A stretch of 44,652 nt of DNA from Akkermansia muciniphila. Lineage in GTDB: Bacteria > Verrucomicrobiota > Verrucomicrobiia > Limisphaerales > UBA9464. This document shows, piece after piece, positions 8,996 through 18,337 of the stretch (the stretch's first letter is position 1; each line of letters begins with the position of its first letter). Under the pieces are notes generated by a model. It did no database searches. It was not told the origin of the DNA and worked only from the letters and a program-made list of their open reading frames with translations. The stretch covers positions 1-44,652 of the forward strand of contig CAMDJH010000015.1 of NCBI GenBank assembly GCA_945900455.1, given 5' to 3'. The position numbers and the translations under genes are program-made.

Positions 8996-10147
8996 ATGAA
9001 TCCGTCTCTTTTTGCCCAGCACCCCTGGGCGTCCTGCTTCGCCGCATTGCTTGCGGGCATGTTTGTTAAGTGGCTGCTCGACCTGTTCTTCCTGAGAGGA
9101 CAATTCGAACAGACCCAGCAAGATCTTGCCCGACGCGAACGGGAGTTTCAGGATTTGCGATTTCAGTTCAACAAGACCCAGACGGAATTCCGCTCGAAAT
9201 CCGACCTGTTGGCCGCCGTGCAGAAATCAAAAACGGCCCTCGATACCGAATTGCAGGCGGCGGGAGCCGAACGAACCGGATTGCGTCAGCAACTCGCAGG
9301 TGCGGAGTCTGCCGCCAATGGATATCAACGGGAACTCTCCAACGGCCAGGCCAGGCTAGCCTCCCTCGAAGCCGAACGTCACGATCAACAGTCGCGATAT
9401 CAATCGGCCACATTGGAAACCGCCACGCTGGCAGCGGAACTCAAGACCGCCCAATCCGTGACTCAAGAACTCCGCGAACGAAACCGCCAGTTGGAGGCGG
9501 AACAAGACGCGTTCCATCAGTCCATCCGCGGATTGGAATCCGACGCAGCGGCCCGCCAGAGTGTCGTCTCCACTCTCGAAGCAGCCGTCCTTGCTCGCGA
9601 CCGCACTCTCGCGGAATTGAAGCCCTCGGCGGCCGCGGCGAATCAACAACGATCGGCCTCCCTGACCGCCTTGGCGGACAAAGACAAAGAGCTCGCCCAC
9701 CTCCGAAGCCAGCTCGAATCGGCCCACCGAATCCGGGCCACGGCGGAATCCACTGCGGGCAAGCTGGAGAGCGAACTAACCCATGCTAGGAAGCGGATTG
9801 GAGAGCTGGCCGGTGAATTTGATGCGCTCGAAGCCGAGCTCAAAGCGGCCACCCACGCCAACGAATCGCTCACCGAACAGCTTCGCCTTGTCCCTGCGGC
9901 GGCCGCCCCGGCCCCAGTCCCGGCTTCCGTGCCCAGCGGATCCGAGGCTGCTTTGATTGCGGACTTGGAAACCGTCAGCCGCGAACGTAACGATCTCGCA
10001 GCCGAACTCGCAGCACTCAAAGCCGCCGCGCCCCCGCCACCGGCCCGCCGGAGTTCTCCCAAGACCGCCGCCGGCCGGATCCGGGGCGACCTGACCCAGA
10101 CAACCCTGCTCCCGGATGAAGCACCACCGCTCGGCGAGGACTCCTAA
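8996..10147 (+). CDS. Membrane-anchored coiled-coil protein
   Basis: The protein has 383 residues from ATG 8996 (MNPSLFAQHPWASCFAALLA). One transmembrane segment lies at about residues 13-33. Residues 35-300 are strongly coiled coil with repeated E/Q/R/L/A heptads (LARREREFQDLRFQF, LRERNRQLEAEQDAF, LTHARKRIGELAGEF). An Ala/Pro-rich linker follows (VPAAAAPAPVPASVP), then a second short coil (LETVSRERNDLAAEL) and a basic Pro-rich tail. Similar anchored coils in this phylum often carry a helix-hairpin-helix end; none is seen here. The next gene starts 27 nt downstream and is also membrane anchored, so the two probably form an operon. Function unknown. Confidence 0.78.
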   Translation: MNPSLFAQHPWASCFAALLAGMFVKWLLDLFFLRGQFEQTQQDLARREREFQDLRFQFNKTQTEFRSKSDLLAAVQKSKTALDTELQAAGAERTGLRQQLAGAESAANGYQRELSNGQARLASLEAERHDQQSRYQSATLETATLAAELKTAQSVTQELRERNRQLEAEQDAFHQSIRGLESDAAARQSVVSTLEAAVLARDRTLAELKPSAAAANQQRSASLTALADKDKELAHLRSQLESAHRIRATAESTAGKLESELTHARKRIGELAGEFDALEAELKAATHANESLTEQLRLVPAAAAPAPVPASVPSGSEAALIADLETVSRERNDLAAELAALKAAAPPPPARRSSPKTAAGRIRGDLTQTTLLPDEAPPLGEDS

Positions 10148-10174
10148 CCGGCGCTTTTTTCAAACGGCCTGACC

Positions 10175-10702
10175 ATGTTTCGAGACGACGGCAAACCCCG
10201 CTACTGGATCGGCTGGTACGATCGCTGGCACATCCTGCTTCCCATCGCCCTGGCGACCGTACTGTTCTGGCTGCTCTTGGCGCCACGGTCACGTCCGGTG
10301 CCCGGACGATTCCATTCAGGAGCGACGAACTCCACCTCGACGCCCATGCCGGCTCTTCGCTCCCAGTCGCCGACCACAATCCAGTCACCCCATCCCGGCC
10401 AGATCATGTGGCCGTCTCGTATGAGCGACGCCCACGGCACGTCCGAACCCCGGGCGCTCGTGCGACTATTCCTCGGACAACGAAAGCTCGGAGAAACCTA
10501 CGCTGAAACCAACGGCCATTGGCGTTTCCAACTCGCCAATTTCCCTCCCGGCAACTATCGGGCACGGGCCGAAGCATGGACCGGTCTCCAGGCAATCCCT
10601 TCGCAGGAAATTGAATTCACCGTCACGCGTGAACCCGGGAGTGCATCGTCTGGCGGGTCCAAACAAAAGCGAGCCGCTCCCAAAAAAAACGTTCCGAAAT
10701 AG
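10175..10702 (+). CDS. Membrane-anchored protein with Ig-like/carboxypeptidase-regulatory-like domain
   Basis: The 175-residue protein begins MFRDDGKPRYWIGWYDRWHI, followed by a transmembrane helix (about residues 19-37, ILLPIALATVLFWLLLA). After a Pro/Ser-rich linker, residues about 90-155 look like a small beta-sandwich that processes a gain-style sentence: VRLFLGQRKLGETYAETNG, WRFQLANFPPGNYRARAEA, FTVT. This matches bacterial Ig-like or carboxypeptidase-regulatory-like domains. The tail is Lys-rich. It follows the coiled-coil membrane protein by 27 nt, and a shared envelope role is likely. It converges on the phosphatase-like gene at 10746. No enzymatic motif is visible. Confidence 0.72.
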   Translation: MFRDDGKPRYWIGWYDRWHILLPIALATVLFWLLLAPRSRPVPGRFHSGATNSTSTPMPALRSQSPTTIQSPHPGQIMWPSRMSDAHGTSEPRALVRLFLGQRKLGETYAETNGHWRFQLANFPPGNYRARAEAWTGLQAIPSQEIEFTVTREPGSASSGGSKQKRAAPKKNVPK

Positions 10703-10745
10703 AATCGCACCTTGTCCCCGCATTGAACCATTCGGCCGGGTGGGC

Positions 10746-12371
10746 TCACTCAAGCCTGAGACTGCCATTGCCCTCGGAAAAATAACTCACCCCTTCTACT
10801 TCCAAGATTCGCAGGTACTGATTCCACCGAAGGAATCCAATCTCGCGGCTGGCCTCCAACTTCCGCTCCCGCACTTCCGGCGCGGGTCCTCCTTGTCCCG
10901 CCAACGCCTCTCGGAGTACTCGACCGTCCATCCAGTCGGGCCGATTGATGCCGAGGACGTGCAATATCGTGGGGGCGACATCGATGTTCCCACTCGGAGT
11001 ATTGCTCACGAATCCTCGCTTAAACGACGGGCCGGCGGCCACCAGCGTGTTGTTCATCTCAAACCGACTCAAGGATCCGTGCGCTCCCGTCCCTCGCGTC
11101 CCACTCGTCGCCAGCATTTGGCCCGGAGCACCAAATTCGTTCGGGTCGTCCATCCATCGCATCGCCACCACCAGATCGGGCCCGTGTCCGTTGGTCGGAT
11201 AATTCACCGTCGACAATGAAAAAGTTCCCTCGATTTCCATTCGAGAAAAAATCACCCCAGTGAAATCGCACCCCTGCAAGACCGTCGCCGCCTGACGAAT
11301 CACATCCTCGCGACGATCAATCACATAAATCAGGACCGACCCCCCGAATTCAACCACCAGCACATCCCCCGGCTCCGGGTTTTCCAGCTTGGTCTGGGCA
11401 TTCAACCCAGCCAGGCGCAAGGCTCCCGGGACATCCCCGCCGCGGGGGACGCTCGAGAATCCATGGTCCGACACAACCAGCACATCGGTTTTTTCTCGGA
11501 TGCCTTTTTGGTCCAGCACCTTGAATACCTCGCCAAGGTTTTTATCGGAAGCTTCGATGGCTGCGAGCGATTCGGGAGCACCCACGCCCTTGGCATGTTG
11601 CGTCTTGTCAGGGTCGCTCAACCACAGGAGGGAGTATTTTGGAACGCCATTCGTCCACAGGCCGTGGATCAACGCCTTGGTCGTCCACGTGTCGGAAGCA
11701 ATGTTCGGAGTCGTTTCCGTACGGGGAAACGCCTTGTCTTCATTCACCTTGACCATTTGGTTGGTCGCCCCACGCGGCAGTGATAACCCGCGGCCCAGCG
11801 TCACGGATTTTCGATGCGCTTCCGTGTCGTCGCGGCGAAGGAAACGGTCCTGAAGCAACGTCACGCTCTTCGTGCCCGCGATGTACGTGTAATGGCCGGC
11901 GGCCTGGATCAGTTCCGCTACCGTGTCCACCGCCACATACTTGCCGCCCGAGATCCGATCGGCGCGCCGCAGGGTGTCGAGAATATCGGAGCCAACGGAC
12001 GTCTGGGAATTGAGCTCCTCCCGAAAGTCCGAGTTGGCAAGAATACCGTTGTGTCCCGGATGCGTACCCGTGGCTAGAACCGTCCCATTCACGATCGTCG
12101 TACTGATGTACGCGCAGTGGTTGCGCCGGAAGAACACCCCATTCGTGGCGAGGGAATACAAGTTTGGACAATACTGCGGGCGGACGAAATCCGGCCTCAT
12201 GCCATCGAAGACCACAATCAGGACATGATCCGACGCGGGGATTCCCTGAGCGCGGGCACCGGGCAAGGCGGCACACAACGCCCCGATGACAGCAAGGGAG
12301 GCGTGCCGGAGGGCGACGAACCACCGGTGGAAACCACGGTCTATGCGTCGCGCAGAGTAGGATGGCACCAT
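10746..12371 (-). CDS. Alkaline-phosphatase-superfamily phosphodiesterase/pyrophosphatase (exported)
   Basis: The 541-residue protein starts at ATG 12371, which has a GGAG-containing Shine-Dalgarno about 10 nt upstream; the longer frame to 12512 would overlap the divergent amidase start. A signal peptide lies at about residues 20-42 (VALRHASLAVIGALCAALPG). Metal-binding and catalytic motifs of the type I phosphodiesterase/nucleotide pyrophosphatase group are in order: VVFDGMRPDF (Asp56), a Thr nucleophile in AYISTTIVNGT (about 91-92), LSDPDKTQH, VVSDHGFSSVP and a late GAHGS. Relatives hydrolyse phosphodiester or pyrophosphate bonds outside the cytoplasm. The substrate cannot be read from sequence. 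Upstream, 139 nt separate it from the divergent amidase gene. Confidence 0.88.
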   Translation of the reverse strand: MVPSYSARRIDRGFHRWFVALRHASLAVIGALCAALPGARAQGIPASDHVLIVVFDGMRPDFVRPQYCPNLYSLATNGVFFRRNHCAYISTTIVNGTVLATGTHPGHNGILANSDFREELNSQTSVGSDILDTLRRADRISGGKYVAVDTVAELIQAAGHYTYIAGTKSVTLLQDRFLRRDDTEAHRKSVTLGRGLSLPRGATNQMVKVNEDKAFPRTETTPNIASDTWTTKALIHGLWTNGVPKYSLLWLSDPDKTQHAKGVGAPESLAAIEASDKNLGEVFKVLDQKGIREKTDVLVVSDHGFSSVPRGGDVPGALRLAGLNAQTKLENPEPGDVLVVEFGGSVLIYVIDRREDVIRQAATVLQGCDFTGVIFSRMEIEGTFSLSTVNYPTNGHGPDLVVAMRWMDDPNEFGAPGQMLATSGTRGTGAHGSLSRFEMNNTLVAAGPSFKRGFVSNTPSGNIDVAPTILHVLGINRPDWMDGRVLREALAGQGGPAPEVRERKLEASREIGFLRWNQYLRILEVEGVSYFSEGNGSLRLE

Positions 12372-12510
12372 ATTTTGCAGCTCTCCGGTACGAAGAACCG
12401 AGTCATTGCAGCGAGTGCCGAGGGAAAACGTCCATAAGAATCGGTGGAATTTCCGTCCGGCACGGGAGAATGTTTGAATCGGCCCTTCCGCCAGACCACA
12501 CTCGCTCTCC

Positions 12511-13515
12511 ATGCTCCGGCCGTTCTTCCTCTTCGTGTGCCTGTTTTTTGCCGGGCAAACCGCCTTGGGTGCCGGAGGTTTGAGTCGAAACCCCGTCAGC
12601 TTGAAGCGCTGGGCCGAAGAAAATCACTTCAAGGCCGCGTTCAAAGCGGGGACCGGCGAACTGACGCTCTCAAACCGGTGGGCTACCCTTGCGTTCAAAC
12701 GAGACAATAAGCGGGCGGTAATCGATGGAGTCGCCGTCTGGCTGGCGTTCCCGGTTACGGCTCGCGACGATGACGTGTGGATTTCTCCGGTTGATGTGGA
12801 GAAGACGCTGCGGCCGATATTGAAGCCGCCCCGCCTCGAAGCGGGCGGACAAATCCGGACAATTGCGTTGTCGGCAGGACACGGGGGCAAGGACGCCGGG
12901 AAAGAGGTGGGAGAACACCGGGAGAAGGACTATACCCTGAAGCTTGCGCTGGAGCTGGAGCAACAGCTCAAGCGGGCCGGATTCAAGGTCGTGCTGGCGC
13001 GCAGTACCGATCAATTTGTGGAATTGGCCGAGCGGCCCGCCCTCGCGAAGAAGAAGGGTGCCGATCTCCTGGTCTGCCTCCACTACAATGCGTACTCCGG
13101 GCCCGGGAGCGAGACTGCGCGGGGAATCGAAACGTACAGTCTTTCGCCCGCGGCGACTTCCGCCACCAACGACAACGAGAACAATCCGTGGCCCTGGCTG
13201 CCGGGAAATCGTTTTGATGCCGAGAATCTCCTGCTCGCCTACAAGTTGCAGGAAGCGATCGTGGACGGGACCGATCGGGAAGATCGCGGAGTGCGACGCG
13301 CTCACTTTCTGGAGTTGGCGCAAGCGACAATCCCCGCCGCGTACATTGAGGGCGGATTCATGACGAATTCGGACGATGCCAACACGATCTACGACGCGGC
13401 CGGGCGCCAACGGCTGGCCCAATCCATCGTCGACGGCCTCCTGGCCTACAAGCGAATCGTTGAACGTCGGAAGCCGGAAGTCGTGACCGACACTGGACGA
13501 CCGCCCGTTCCGTGA
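12511..13515 (+). CDS. N-acetylmuramoyl-L-alanine amidase (Amidase_3)
   Basis: The 334-residue exported zinc amidase cuts the bond between N-acetylmuramate and the stem peptide of peptidoglycan. The signal peptide is MLRPFFLFVCLFFAGQTALG. Residues 25-108 resemble a copper-amine-oxidase-N/AMIN-type wall-binding module (LAFPVTARDDDVWISPVDVEKTL). The catalytic domain spans about 115-325. Zinc ligands are visible as His124 (SAGHGG), Glu138 (EHREKD) and His191 (CLHYNAY). The catalytic Glu is Glu280 in AAYIEGGFMTN. The adenosyltransferase gene follows after only 14 nt, so the two may be co-transcribed despite unrelated roles. Family assignment is firm; the cellular role (division, recycling or remodelling) is open. 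Confidence 0.93.
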   Translation: MLRPFFLFVCLFFAGQTALGAGGLSRNPVSLKRWAEENHFKAAFKAGTGELTLSNRWATLAFKRDNKRAVIDGVAVWLAFPVTARDDDVWISPVDVEKTLRPILKPPRLEAGGQIRTIALSAGHGGKDAGKEVGEHREKDYTLKLALELEQQLKRAGFKVVLARSTDQFVELAERPALAKKKGADLLVCLHYNAYSGPGSETARGIETYSLSPAATSATNDNENNPWPWLPGNRFDAENLLLAYKLQEAIVDGTDREDRGVRRAHFLELAQATIPAAYIEGGFMTNSDDANTIYDAAGRQRLAQSIVDGLLAYKRIVERRKPEVVTDTGRPPVP

Positions 13516-13529
13516 CACTCTAGCGAGCT

Positions 13530-14087
13530 ATGAGCATTGCCACCCGCACCGGCGACGATGGATCGACCGGGTTGATGTACAACCGTCGTGTCCCCAAATC
13601 CCATCCGCGAGTGGAAGCGTATGGGAGCGTCGACGAATTGAATGCAGCACTCGGTCTTGCGCGCGCTCAGAGTCGGGAAGCCGGCCTCGATTTCATCGCT
13701 GACCCGCTCCTCGCAATTCAGAAGGACCTCGTCATCCTGATGGGGGAACTCGCCACCACCGGGGAAGATCTCGCCCGGTACCAGCAGAGCGGCCACACGC
13801 TCGTTGTTCCCGCAATGACCGCGACGCTGGACCAACAGGTAGCGGCCATTGAAGCGCGCAAGATTTCCTACAACGGATGGGCCACTCCGGGTGCCAACCT
13901 GTCCTCCGCCGCCCTGGATGTGGCCCGCACCACCTGTCGGCGGGCCGAACGCCGGATCACCACCCTCCGCGAGAGCGGTGAAACGGAAAATGGCGAAATC
14001 TTGAAATACCTGAACCGCCTGAGTGATCTGCTCTGGCTGATGGCCCGATGGACCGAGACCCCAGCCGCGGCTGGGAGCGAGATCTGA
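13530..14087 (+). CDS. Cob(I)yrinic acid a,c-diamide adenosyltransferase (PduO type)
   Basis: The 185-residue enzyme transfers the 5'-deoxyadenosyl group of ATP to cob(I)alamin, giving adenosylcobalamin. Family motifs are clear: TRTGDDGSTGL near the N-terminus (ATP site), RVEAYGSVDELNAALG, and the helix RTTCRRAERRITTLRE. A C-terminal LNRLSDLLWLMAR helix also fits. Length matches single-domain PduO/MMAB proteins, which act as cytoplasmic trimers. It starts 14 nt after the amidase and converges on argG 19 nt downstream with no room for a standard terminator. No other cobalamin gene is in the window, so it may serve B12 salvage. Confidence 0.95.
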   Translation: MSIATRTGDDGSTGLMYNRRVPKSHPRVEAYGSVDELNAALGLARAQSREAGLDFIADPLLAIQKDLVILMGELATTGEDLARYQQSGHTLVVPAMTATLDQQVAAIEARKISYNGWATPGANLSSAALDVARTTCRRAERRITTLRESGETENGEILKYLNRLSDLLWLMARWTETPAAAGSEI

Positions 14088-14106
14088 ATCGTACGGCGCT
14101 ATCCGA

Positions 14107-15348
14107 TCAACGGAGACGCTGAAGATTCTTGGCGCCGTTGACCTGTGAGTGGACGCGGAGGCGGAGCCCATTCAACCGGATGAAGCCCGTGGCGTCGTCT
14201 TGATTATAGGCCTTCGTCGGATCTGCTTCCATGGTGGCGATGTGCGGGTTATAAAGGCTCAGGGCGCTCTTTCTTCCCGCGGTGTAGATCCCGCCCTTGT
14301 ATAGTTTAACCCGGACGGTCCCGGAAACAGGGCGCTGACTTTCGGTGACGAGCGCCTGCAGTGCGAGCCGTTCCGGTGCGTACCAGAAACCGTTGTAGAC
14401 GAGAGTCGCATACTTGGGGATCAGGGAATCCCGCAGGTGCATGACCTCGCGATCCATCGTGAGGGACTCGATCTGCCGGTGGGCAAAGTGGAGAATGGAA
14501 CCGCCCGGGGTTTCATACACCCCCCGGCTCTTCATGCCGACAAATCGGTTTTCGACCATGTCCACCCGGCCAACGCCGTGTTTGCCGCCGAGGCGGTTGA
14601 GCGCCTGCATGACACCCAGGGGGGCAAGCTTCCGCCCATTCACCGCGACGCAGTCCCCTTTCAAGAAATCCAGGGTGACGTATTCGGATTTGTCCGGAGC
14701 ATCCTCCGGAGCCACCGACAGCATGAACATACCCTTGTTCGACGGTGCGAATGCATCAAACCAGGGATCCTCCAAAATGCCGGCTTCGAACGAAATGTGG
14801 AGGAGGTTGCGATCCATCGAATAGGGCTTCTTGGCGCTCGCCTGGACCGGAATCCGGCGGCTCGCGCAATAGGCGATCATCTCGCTGCGCCCCGGAAATT
14901 GCTTGCGGAAGCGTTCGTCACGCCACGGGGCAATGATCTGCAAATCGGGTGCCAGGGCCGCTGCGGTCAGCTCGAACCGCACCTGGTCATTCCCCTTGCC
15001 GGTCGCTCCATGGGCAATGGCGTCGGCCTTCTCGGCCCGGGCGATTTCCACCATTCGTTTGGCAATCAGCGGCCGCGCAATGCTGGTGCCCAGAAAATAC
15101 TGCCCCTCGTAGATCGCTCCCGCCTGCATCATGGGAAAGATGAAATCCCGGGCGAACTCCTCCTGGAGATCGTCGATGTAAATTTTCGACGCCCCAGTGG
15201 TTCTCGCCTTCTTCTCCAGTCCCTTCAGCTCCTCCTCCTGCCCAATGTTGGCGCAGAAGGCGATCATTTCAGCGTTGTAGGTCTCCTTGATCCACGAAAG
15301 GAGCACCGAGGTGTCGAGACCACCCGAATAGGCGAGGACAATCTTCAT
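14107..15348 (-). CDS. argG: Argininosuccinate synthase
   Basis: The 413-residue enzyme makes argininosuccinate from citrulline, aspartate and ATP, the penultimate step of arginine synthesis. It starts at ATG 15348 ([20 protein letters not shown]); the longer frame upstream has no family match. The PP-loop AYSGGLDTS (6-14) is intact. Other landmarks are [48 protein letters not shown] and the C-terminal [14 protein letters not shown]. Length is typical. It is divergent from a prepilin-type gene across 92 nt, so their promoters lie close together. No argH is adjacent. Confidence 0.97.
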   Translation of the reverse strand: MKIVLAYSGGLDTSVLLSWIKETYNAEMIAFCANIGQEEELKGLEKKARTTGASKIYIDDLQEEFARDFIFPMMQAGAIYEGQYFLGTSIARPLIAKRMVEIARAEKADAIAHGATGKGNDQVRFELTAAALAPDLQIIAPWRDERFRKQFPGRSEMIAYCASRRIPVQASAKKPYSMDRNLLHISFEAGILEDPWFDAFAPSNKGMFMLSVAPEDAPDKSEYVTLDFLKGDCVAVNGRKLAPLGVMQALNRLGGKHGVGRVDMVENRFVGMKSRGVYETPGGSILHFAHRQIESLTMDREVMHLRDSLIPKYATLVYNGFWYAPERLALQALVTESQRPVSGTVRVKLYKGGIYTAGRKSALSLYNPHIATMEADPTKAYNQDDATGFIRLNGLRLRVHSQVNGAKNLQRLR

Positions 15349-15440
15349 AAAGCGGGCGGGACTAAACCGCGAAGTGGCCCGCGGGAAAAGAGTAAAATTG
15401 AAACTTGAAAGTCCGGGCACCCCGGCCTACTGGTCGCCGG

Positions 15441-16172
15441 ATGCCCCCGTTCTCCCTTTCCCGCCAACCGACTCGCCGCGGCTTTACCCTGATCGAACTG
15501 CTCGTGGTCATCGCCATCATTGCCATCCTGGCCGGCATGCTCCTGCCGTCCCTGGCGCGCGCCAAGTCCAGGGCCAATACGGTCAAGTGCGCGAGCAATG
15601 AACGGCAAATCGGTCTCGCCTACCTCATGTATGCCGACGATAACCGCGAAAATTTTCCCGTTCACCCCGATTGGGCGTCGACCGGCGGAAAAAATGGGAC
15701 CTACGATACCTTTGTCGCCGCCACCAACCGGCCGCTCAATAAGTACACCCAAACGTATGAAATATTCAGTTGCCCGGGCGATAAAGGGGATTTCCTGCGC
15801 CTTACCGATATCAAGGCAACCTGCTATAAGCAGTACGGGAACAGCTATCTGGTCAACTGGGCGGTGGACGCGTTTCGCGTCCGGCATTTGACCGGTGATA
15901 GCAAAGAGAAAAACACCGATGCGGCCACTCCAATCAAGACGTCGCAAATCGCGCGCAGCCCCGTCAACAAGATCATTCAGGGCGACTGGCCCTGGCACGC
16001 GAATCGCGGCAACGTCGACAAACGTAGCATCTGGCACAATTACAAAGGCCGGAGCCGCTTTAATATGCTCTTCGGAGATGGACACGTGGAGTATTATCTC
16101 TTCCCGGAGCCGAAGATCATGGACCCGTGGGTTTTCTCTCCCCCGCCGGATCCCAATTTCAAGTGGTGGTAA
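15441..16172 (+). CDS. Prepilin-type N-terminal cleavage/methylation protein (pseudopilin-like)
   Basis: The 243-residue protein has the start at ATG 15441; a TTG at 15405 in frame is possible but less likely. The N-terminus has a short basic leader, then the type IV prepilin signal [20 protein letters not shown] with Gly at -1, Phe at +1 and Glu at +5. The hydrophobic N-helix continues into [29 protein letters not shown], a signature of the large Verrucomicrobiota/Planctomycetota pseudopilin family. The end carries the [14 protein letters not shown] segment that resembles their H-X9-DG region, but here the expected His position is not His. It stands alone, far from the secretion operon at 34.8 kb. 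Role unknown. Confidence 0.85.
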   Translation: MPPFSLSRQPTRRGFTLIELLVVIAIIAILAGMLLPSLARAKSRANTVKCASNERQIGLAYLMYADDNRENFPVHPDWASTGGKNGTYDTFVAATNRPLNKYTQTYEIFSCPGDKGDFLRLTDIKATCYKQYGNSYLVNWAVDAFRVRHLTGDSKEKNTDAATPIKTSQIARSPVNKIIQGDWPWHANRGNVDKRSIWHNYKGRSRFNMLFGDGHVEYYLFPEPKIMDPWVFSPPPDPNFKWW

Positions 16173-16249
16173 CCGTGTCCGCGTTCAGCCGCGGTTCCAT
16201 TGGATGTTTCCAGGTTCCGCTCAAAATGGAAATCGCCGATCCGACCGTC

Positions 16250-17212
16250 TCAGGCTCGGGGGTGGGCCGAATCGTAAACTTTCTTCAACCGTTCCATCGA
16301 GACATGCGTGTACACCTCGGTCGTCTTGAGATGCGCATGCCCCAGCAACTCCTGGACACTTCGAAGGTCGGCACCTCGATTCAGTAGGTGGGTTGCAAAA
16401 CTGTGTCGCAATTTGTGAGGAGTGATTTCCGGATCCAGCCCGGCAATCGCCAGATACCGCTTCAACCGGATCTGCAGGGTCAGCGGAGCCACCGCGTCGA
16501 GGCCATTCCTTCCGGCGAGGAACACGGGCAATCCAAGGGTCCGCGGATGAACCACCTCCGACCAGTACTCCTGTAGCTTCGCGACGGCCGGTCGACCCAG
16601 GGGGACCTGCCGTTCCTTCTTCCCTTTGCCGCGGACCCGCAGCAATCGCTCTTCAATGTCCACCTCTTCAACCCGCAGGCCGCACACTTCGCTAATGCGC
16701 AACCCAGCCGAATAAATCACCTCAAGCATCGCGGCGTCCCGAAAGAAATCGGAGCCATCGACGGATTTCCCGTTTTCAGAAAGTTCGCGAATCCGCTGAA
16801 ATTCACGCAGCGGCGCTCCGAGCAGATCGACCGCCTGCGGCTCCGTCAGGAAGCGCGGCAGCCGCTTCGGCTGCAGCGGCATGGAAAGGCTCCGGATCGG
16901 AGATTCGTCCACCACTCCCTGTCGCATCAAAAAGCGATAAAACGTCCGCAGCCCGCTGAACCTGAGTTGCACCGACGCTCGGCTTATATCCCGGCGCCCC
17001 AGCCACCGCAAATAGAGCCGAAAATCATCGCGGGAAAGAGTTTTCCACGCCGGCAACGCTCGCCGAATTCCCTGGTACCACCCGGAAAACTCACGCAACG
17101 CCTGGGCATAGTTGCGTCGGGTGTATTCAGATGCCCCACGATCTAACGCAAGGTGACGCAAGAAGGCCTCCGTCTCGGGATCGTCCGGAGTCGAGATCGT
17201 GGGTACACTCAT
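16250..17212 (-). CDS. Tyrosine recombinase XerC/XerD family
   Basis: The 320-residue site-specific recombinase is of the size and type used for chromosome dimer resolution. The start at ATG 17212 gives MSVPTISTPDDPETEAFLRH; the longer frame has no family match. An N-terminal SAM-like core-binding domain spans about 11-105 (LALDRGASEYTRRNYAQALR). The catalytic residues are all present: Arg172 (SAGLRISEV), Lys196 (GKGKKERQVPLG), His266 and Arg269 (PHKLRHSFATH), His292 (ELLGHAHLKTT) and Tyr301 (EVYTHV). Whether it is XerC or XerD cannot be settled from one gene. It is convergent with the lone prepilin gene. No att-like repeats or phage genes are nearby, so a housekeeping role is likely. Confidence 0.93.
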   Translation of the reverse strand: MSVPTISTPDDPETEAFLRHLALDRGASEYTRRNYAQALREFSGWYQGIRRALPAWKTLSRDDFRLYLRWLGRRDISRASVQLRFSGLRTFYRFLMRQGVVDESPIRSLSMPLQPKRLPRFLTEPQAVDLLGAPLREFQRIRELSENGKSVDGSDFFRDAAMLEVIYSAGLRISEVCGLRVEEVDIEERLLRVRGKGKKERQVPLGRPAVAKLQEYWSEVVHPRTLGLPVFLAGRNGLDAVAPLTLQIRLKRYLAIAGLDPEITPHKLRHSFATHLLNRGADLRSVQELLGHAHLKTTEVYTHVSMERLKKVYDSAHPRA

Positions 17213-17329
17213 GGTACGGGGGCGTGGGTACAAAGGACTCGATGCTCCCATCCGGCCAGGATGCCCAACACGACCCTCGATCACAAGCCGCCAACGAGGC
17301 AAAACGGCAACAACGAAACCGTGTGGCAA

Positions 17330-18268
17330 TCAGTGCATTTTGACCTGACACGAGCCAAAACCGCCGCGAAAATAATTGAACTGAACATTCGGATGATCCG
17401 CGAGCAGGGACATCGGCACCGCGGTATCCACCACCCCTTTGGATACCATGTAGGCGGTCAACCGTTGCCCAAACGGGTTGTCGTGACTTCCCGCGTGCCA
17501 AATGGAGACCTTCTCCGCCTTCCACGTTTCGACCGGGCCGACACTGATCGCCTTGGTCGGGACCAGCGAGATATTGCCACCGCCGCTTGTCCGCGCATTC
17601 TGGGCGATGGTCAATGGATGCAAATCCACCACGCGCGTGGCCAGTTTCCGATACTCTGCCGCCGGGGGTGGGTTGTCCCGGTACTTCCCCTTCCGGGGCA
17701 GTGGATCATTGAATGCCCAGTGCTTGACGTCCCCTTGCCCGCCCTGCATCACCGCACAGCGGATGCCCGCGTCCCACGACCGACGGTACGGCCCGGTGTC
17801 TGCCTTCGGGAAATGCAAGTGGGTATCCGGCATCCGGCGGCGGCGGTCGATCCGGTCGAAGCAAAGTTCCCGATCGCATTTCTCAAAGCTCAAAGGATGG
17901 GTCACCGGAGCCTCGCACCCGCTCTCCGGCAAATACCACTCGTCCATTCCCCAAAAATGGCCGCTGCGAACATCCAGACCGAGCGCATTCACCATCCGCG
18001 CCACCAATGGAAGTTGTTCGGTCGGGCCGATCGGGCCGCAAATTCCCACCGGATTGTCCGCCGTGCTCTGTTGCCACGCCTCGATGTATTCCAACGCCTC
18101 CGCCAGATAGAAGTCTTCGAGGGTATCGTACAACAACACCCTGAATCCAGGCCGCGACAGCTTCTCCAGGTCGCGCAGAGTTAATCGAGCGGCGGCGTCA
18201 ATTAACTCCGAATCGAGTGTCGTGTAGTCCCACCAATCGGGGGAGATGGCGCTGTGTTTGCGTGGCAT
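17330..18268 (-). CDS. NagB-like glucosamine-6-phosphate isomerase/deaminase family protein
   Basis: The 312-residue protein has the NagB/6-phosphogluconolactonase-like fold pattern: a first strand with [11 protein letters not shown] (phosphate-binding position), [13 protein letters not shown] aligned with the FN-x-DEY region of NagB, a [16 protein letters not shown] segment aligned with the G-x-G-x-DGHIAFNEP motif, and [19 protein letters not shown] aligned with the allosteric helix/strand. The usual Asp-Gly before His is changed to Val-Lys. NagB converts glucosamine-6-phosphate to fructose-6-phosphate and ammonia; whether this protein does so is open. It lies between the CotH gene and the Xer gene on the same strand, with gaps of 69 and 117 nt. 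Confidence 0.7.
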   Translation of the reverse strand: MPRKHSAISPDWWDYTTLDSELIDAAARLTLRDLEKLSRPGFRVLLYDTLEDFYLAEALEYIEAWQQSTADNPVGICGPIGPTEQLPLVARMVNALGLDVRSGHFWGMDEWYLPESGCEAPVTHPLSFEKCDRELCFDRIDRRRRMPDTHLHFPKADTGPYRRSWDAGIRCAVMQGGQGDVKHWAFNDPLPRKGKYRDNPPPAAEYRKLATRVVDLHPLTIAQNARTSGGGNISLVPTKAISVGPVETWKAEKVSIWHAGSHDNPFGQRLTAYMVSKGVVDTAVPMSLLADHPNVQFNYFRGGFGSCQVKMH

Positions 18269-18337
18269 GATGTCTTTCGCGGACAGTCAATCGCCCGCTT
18301 GCCGGGAAGGAAAGCCGCAAATTGGCCGTCGAACCCG

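Noticed and set aside
16250..17212. Xer recombinase as a sign of an integrated element
   Set aside because: Size and motifs fit chromosomal XerC/D; no phage or plasmid genes, tRNA target or flanking direct repeats were seen.
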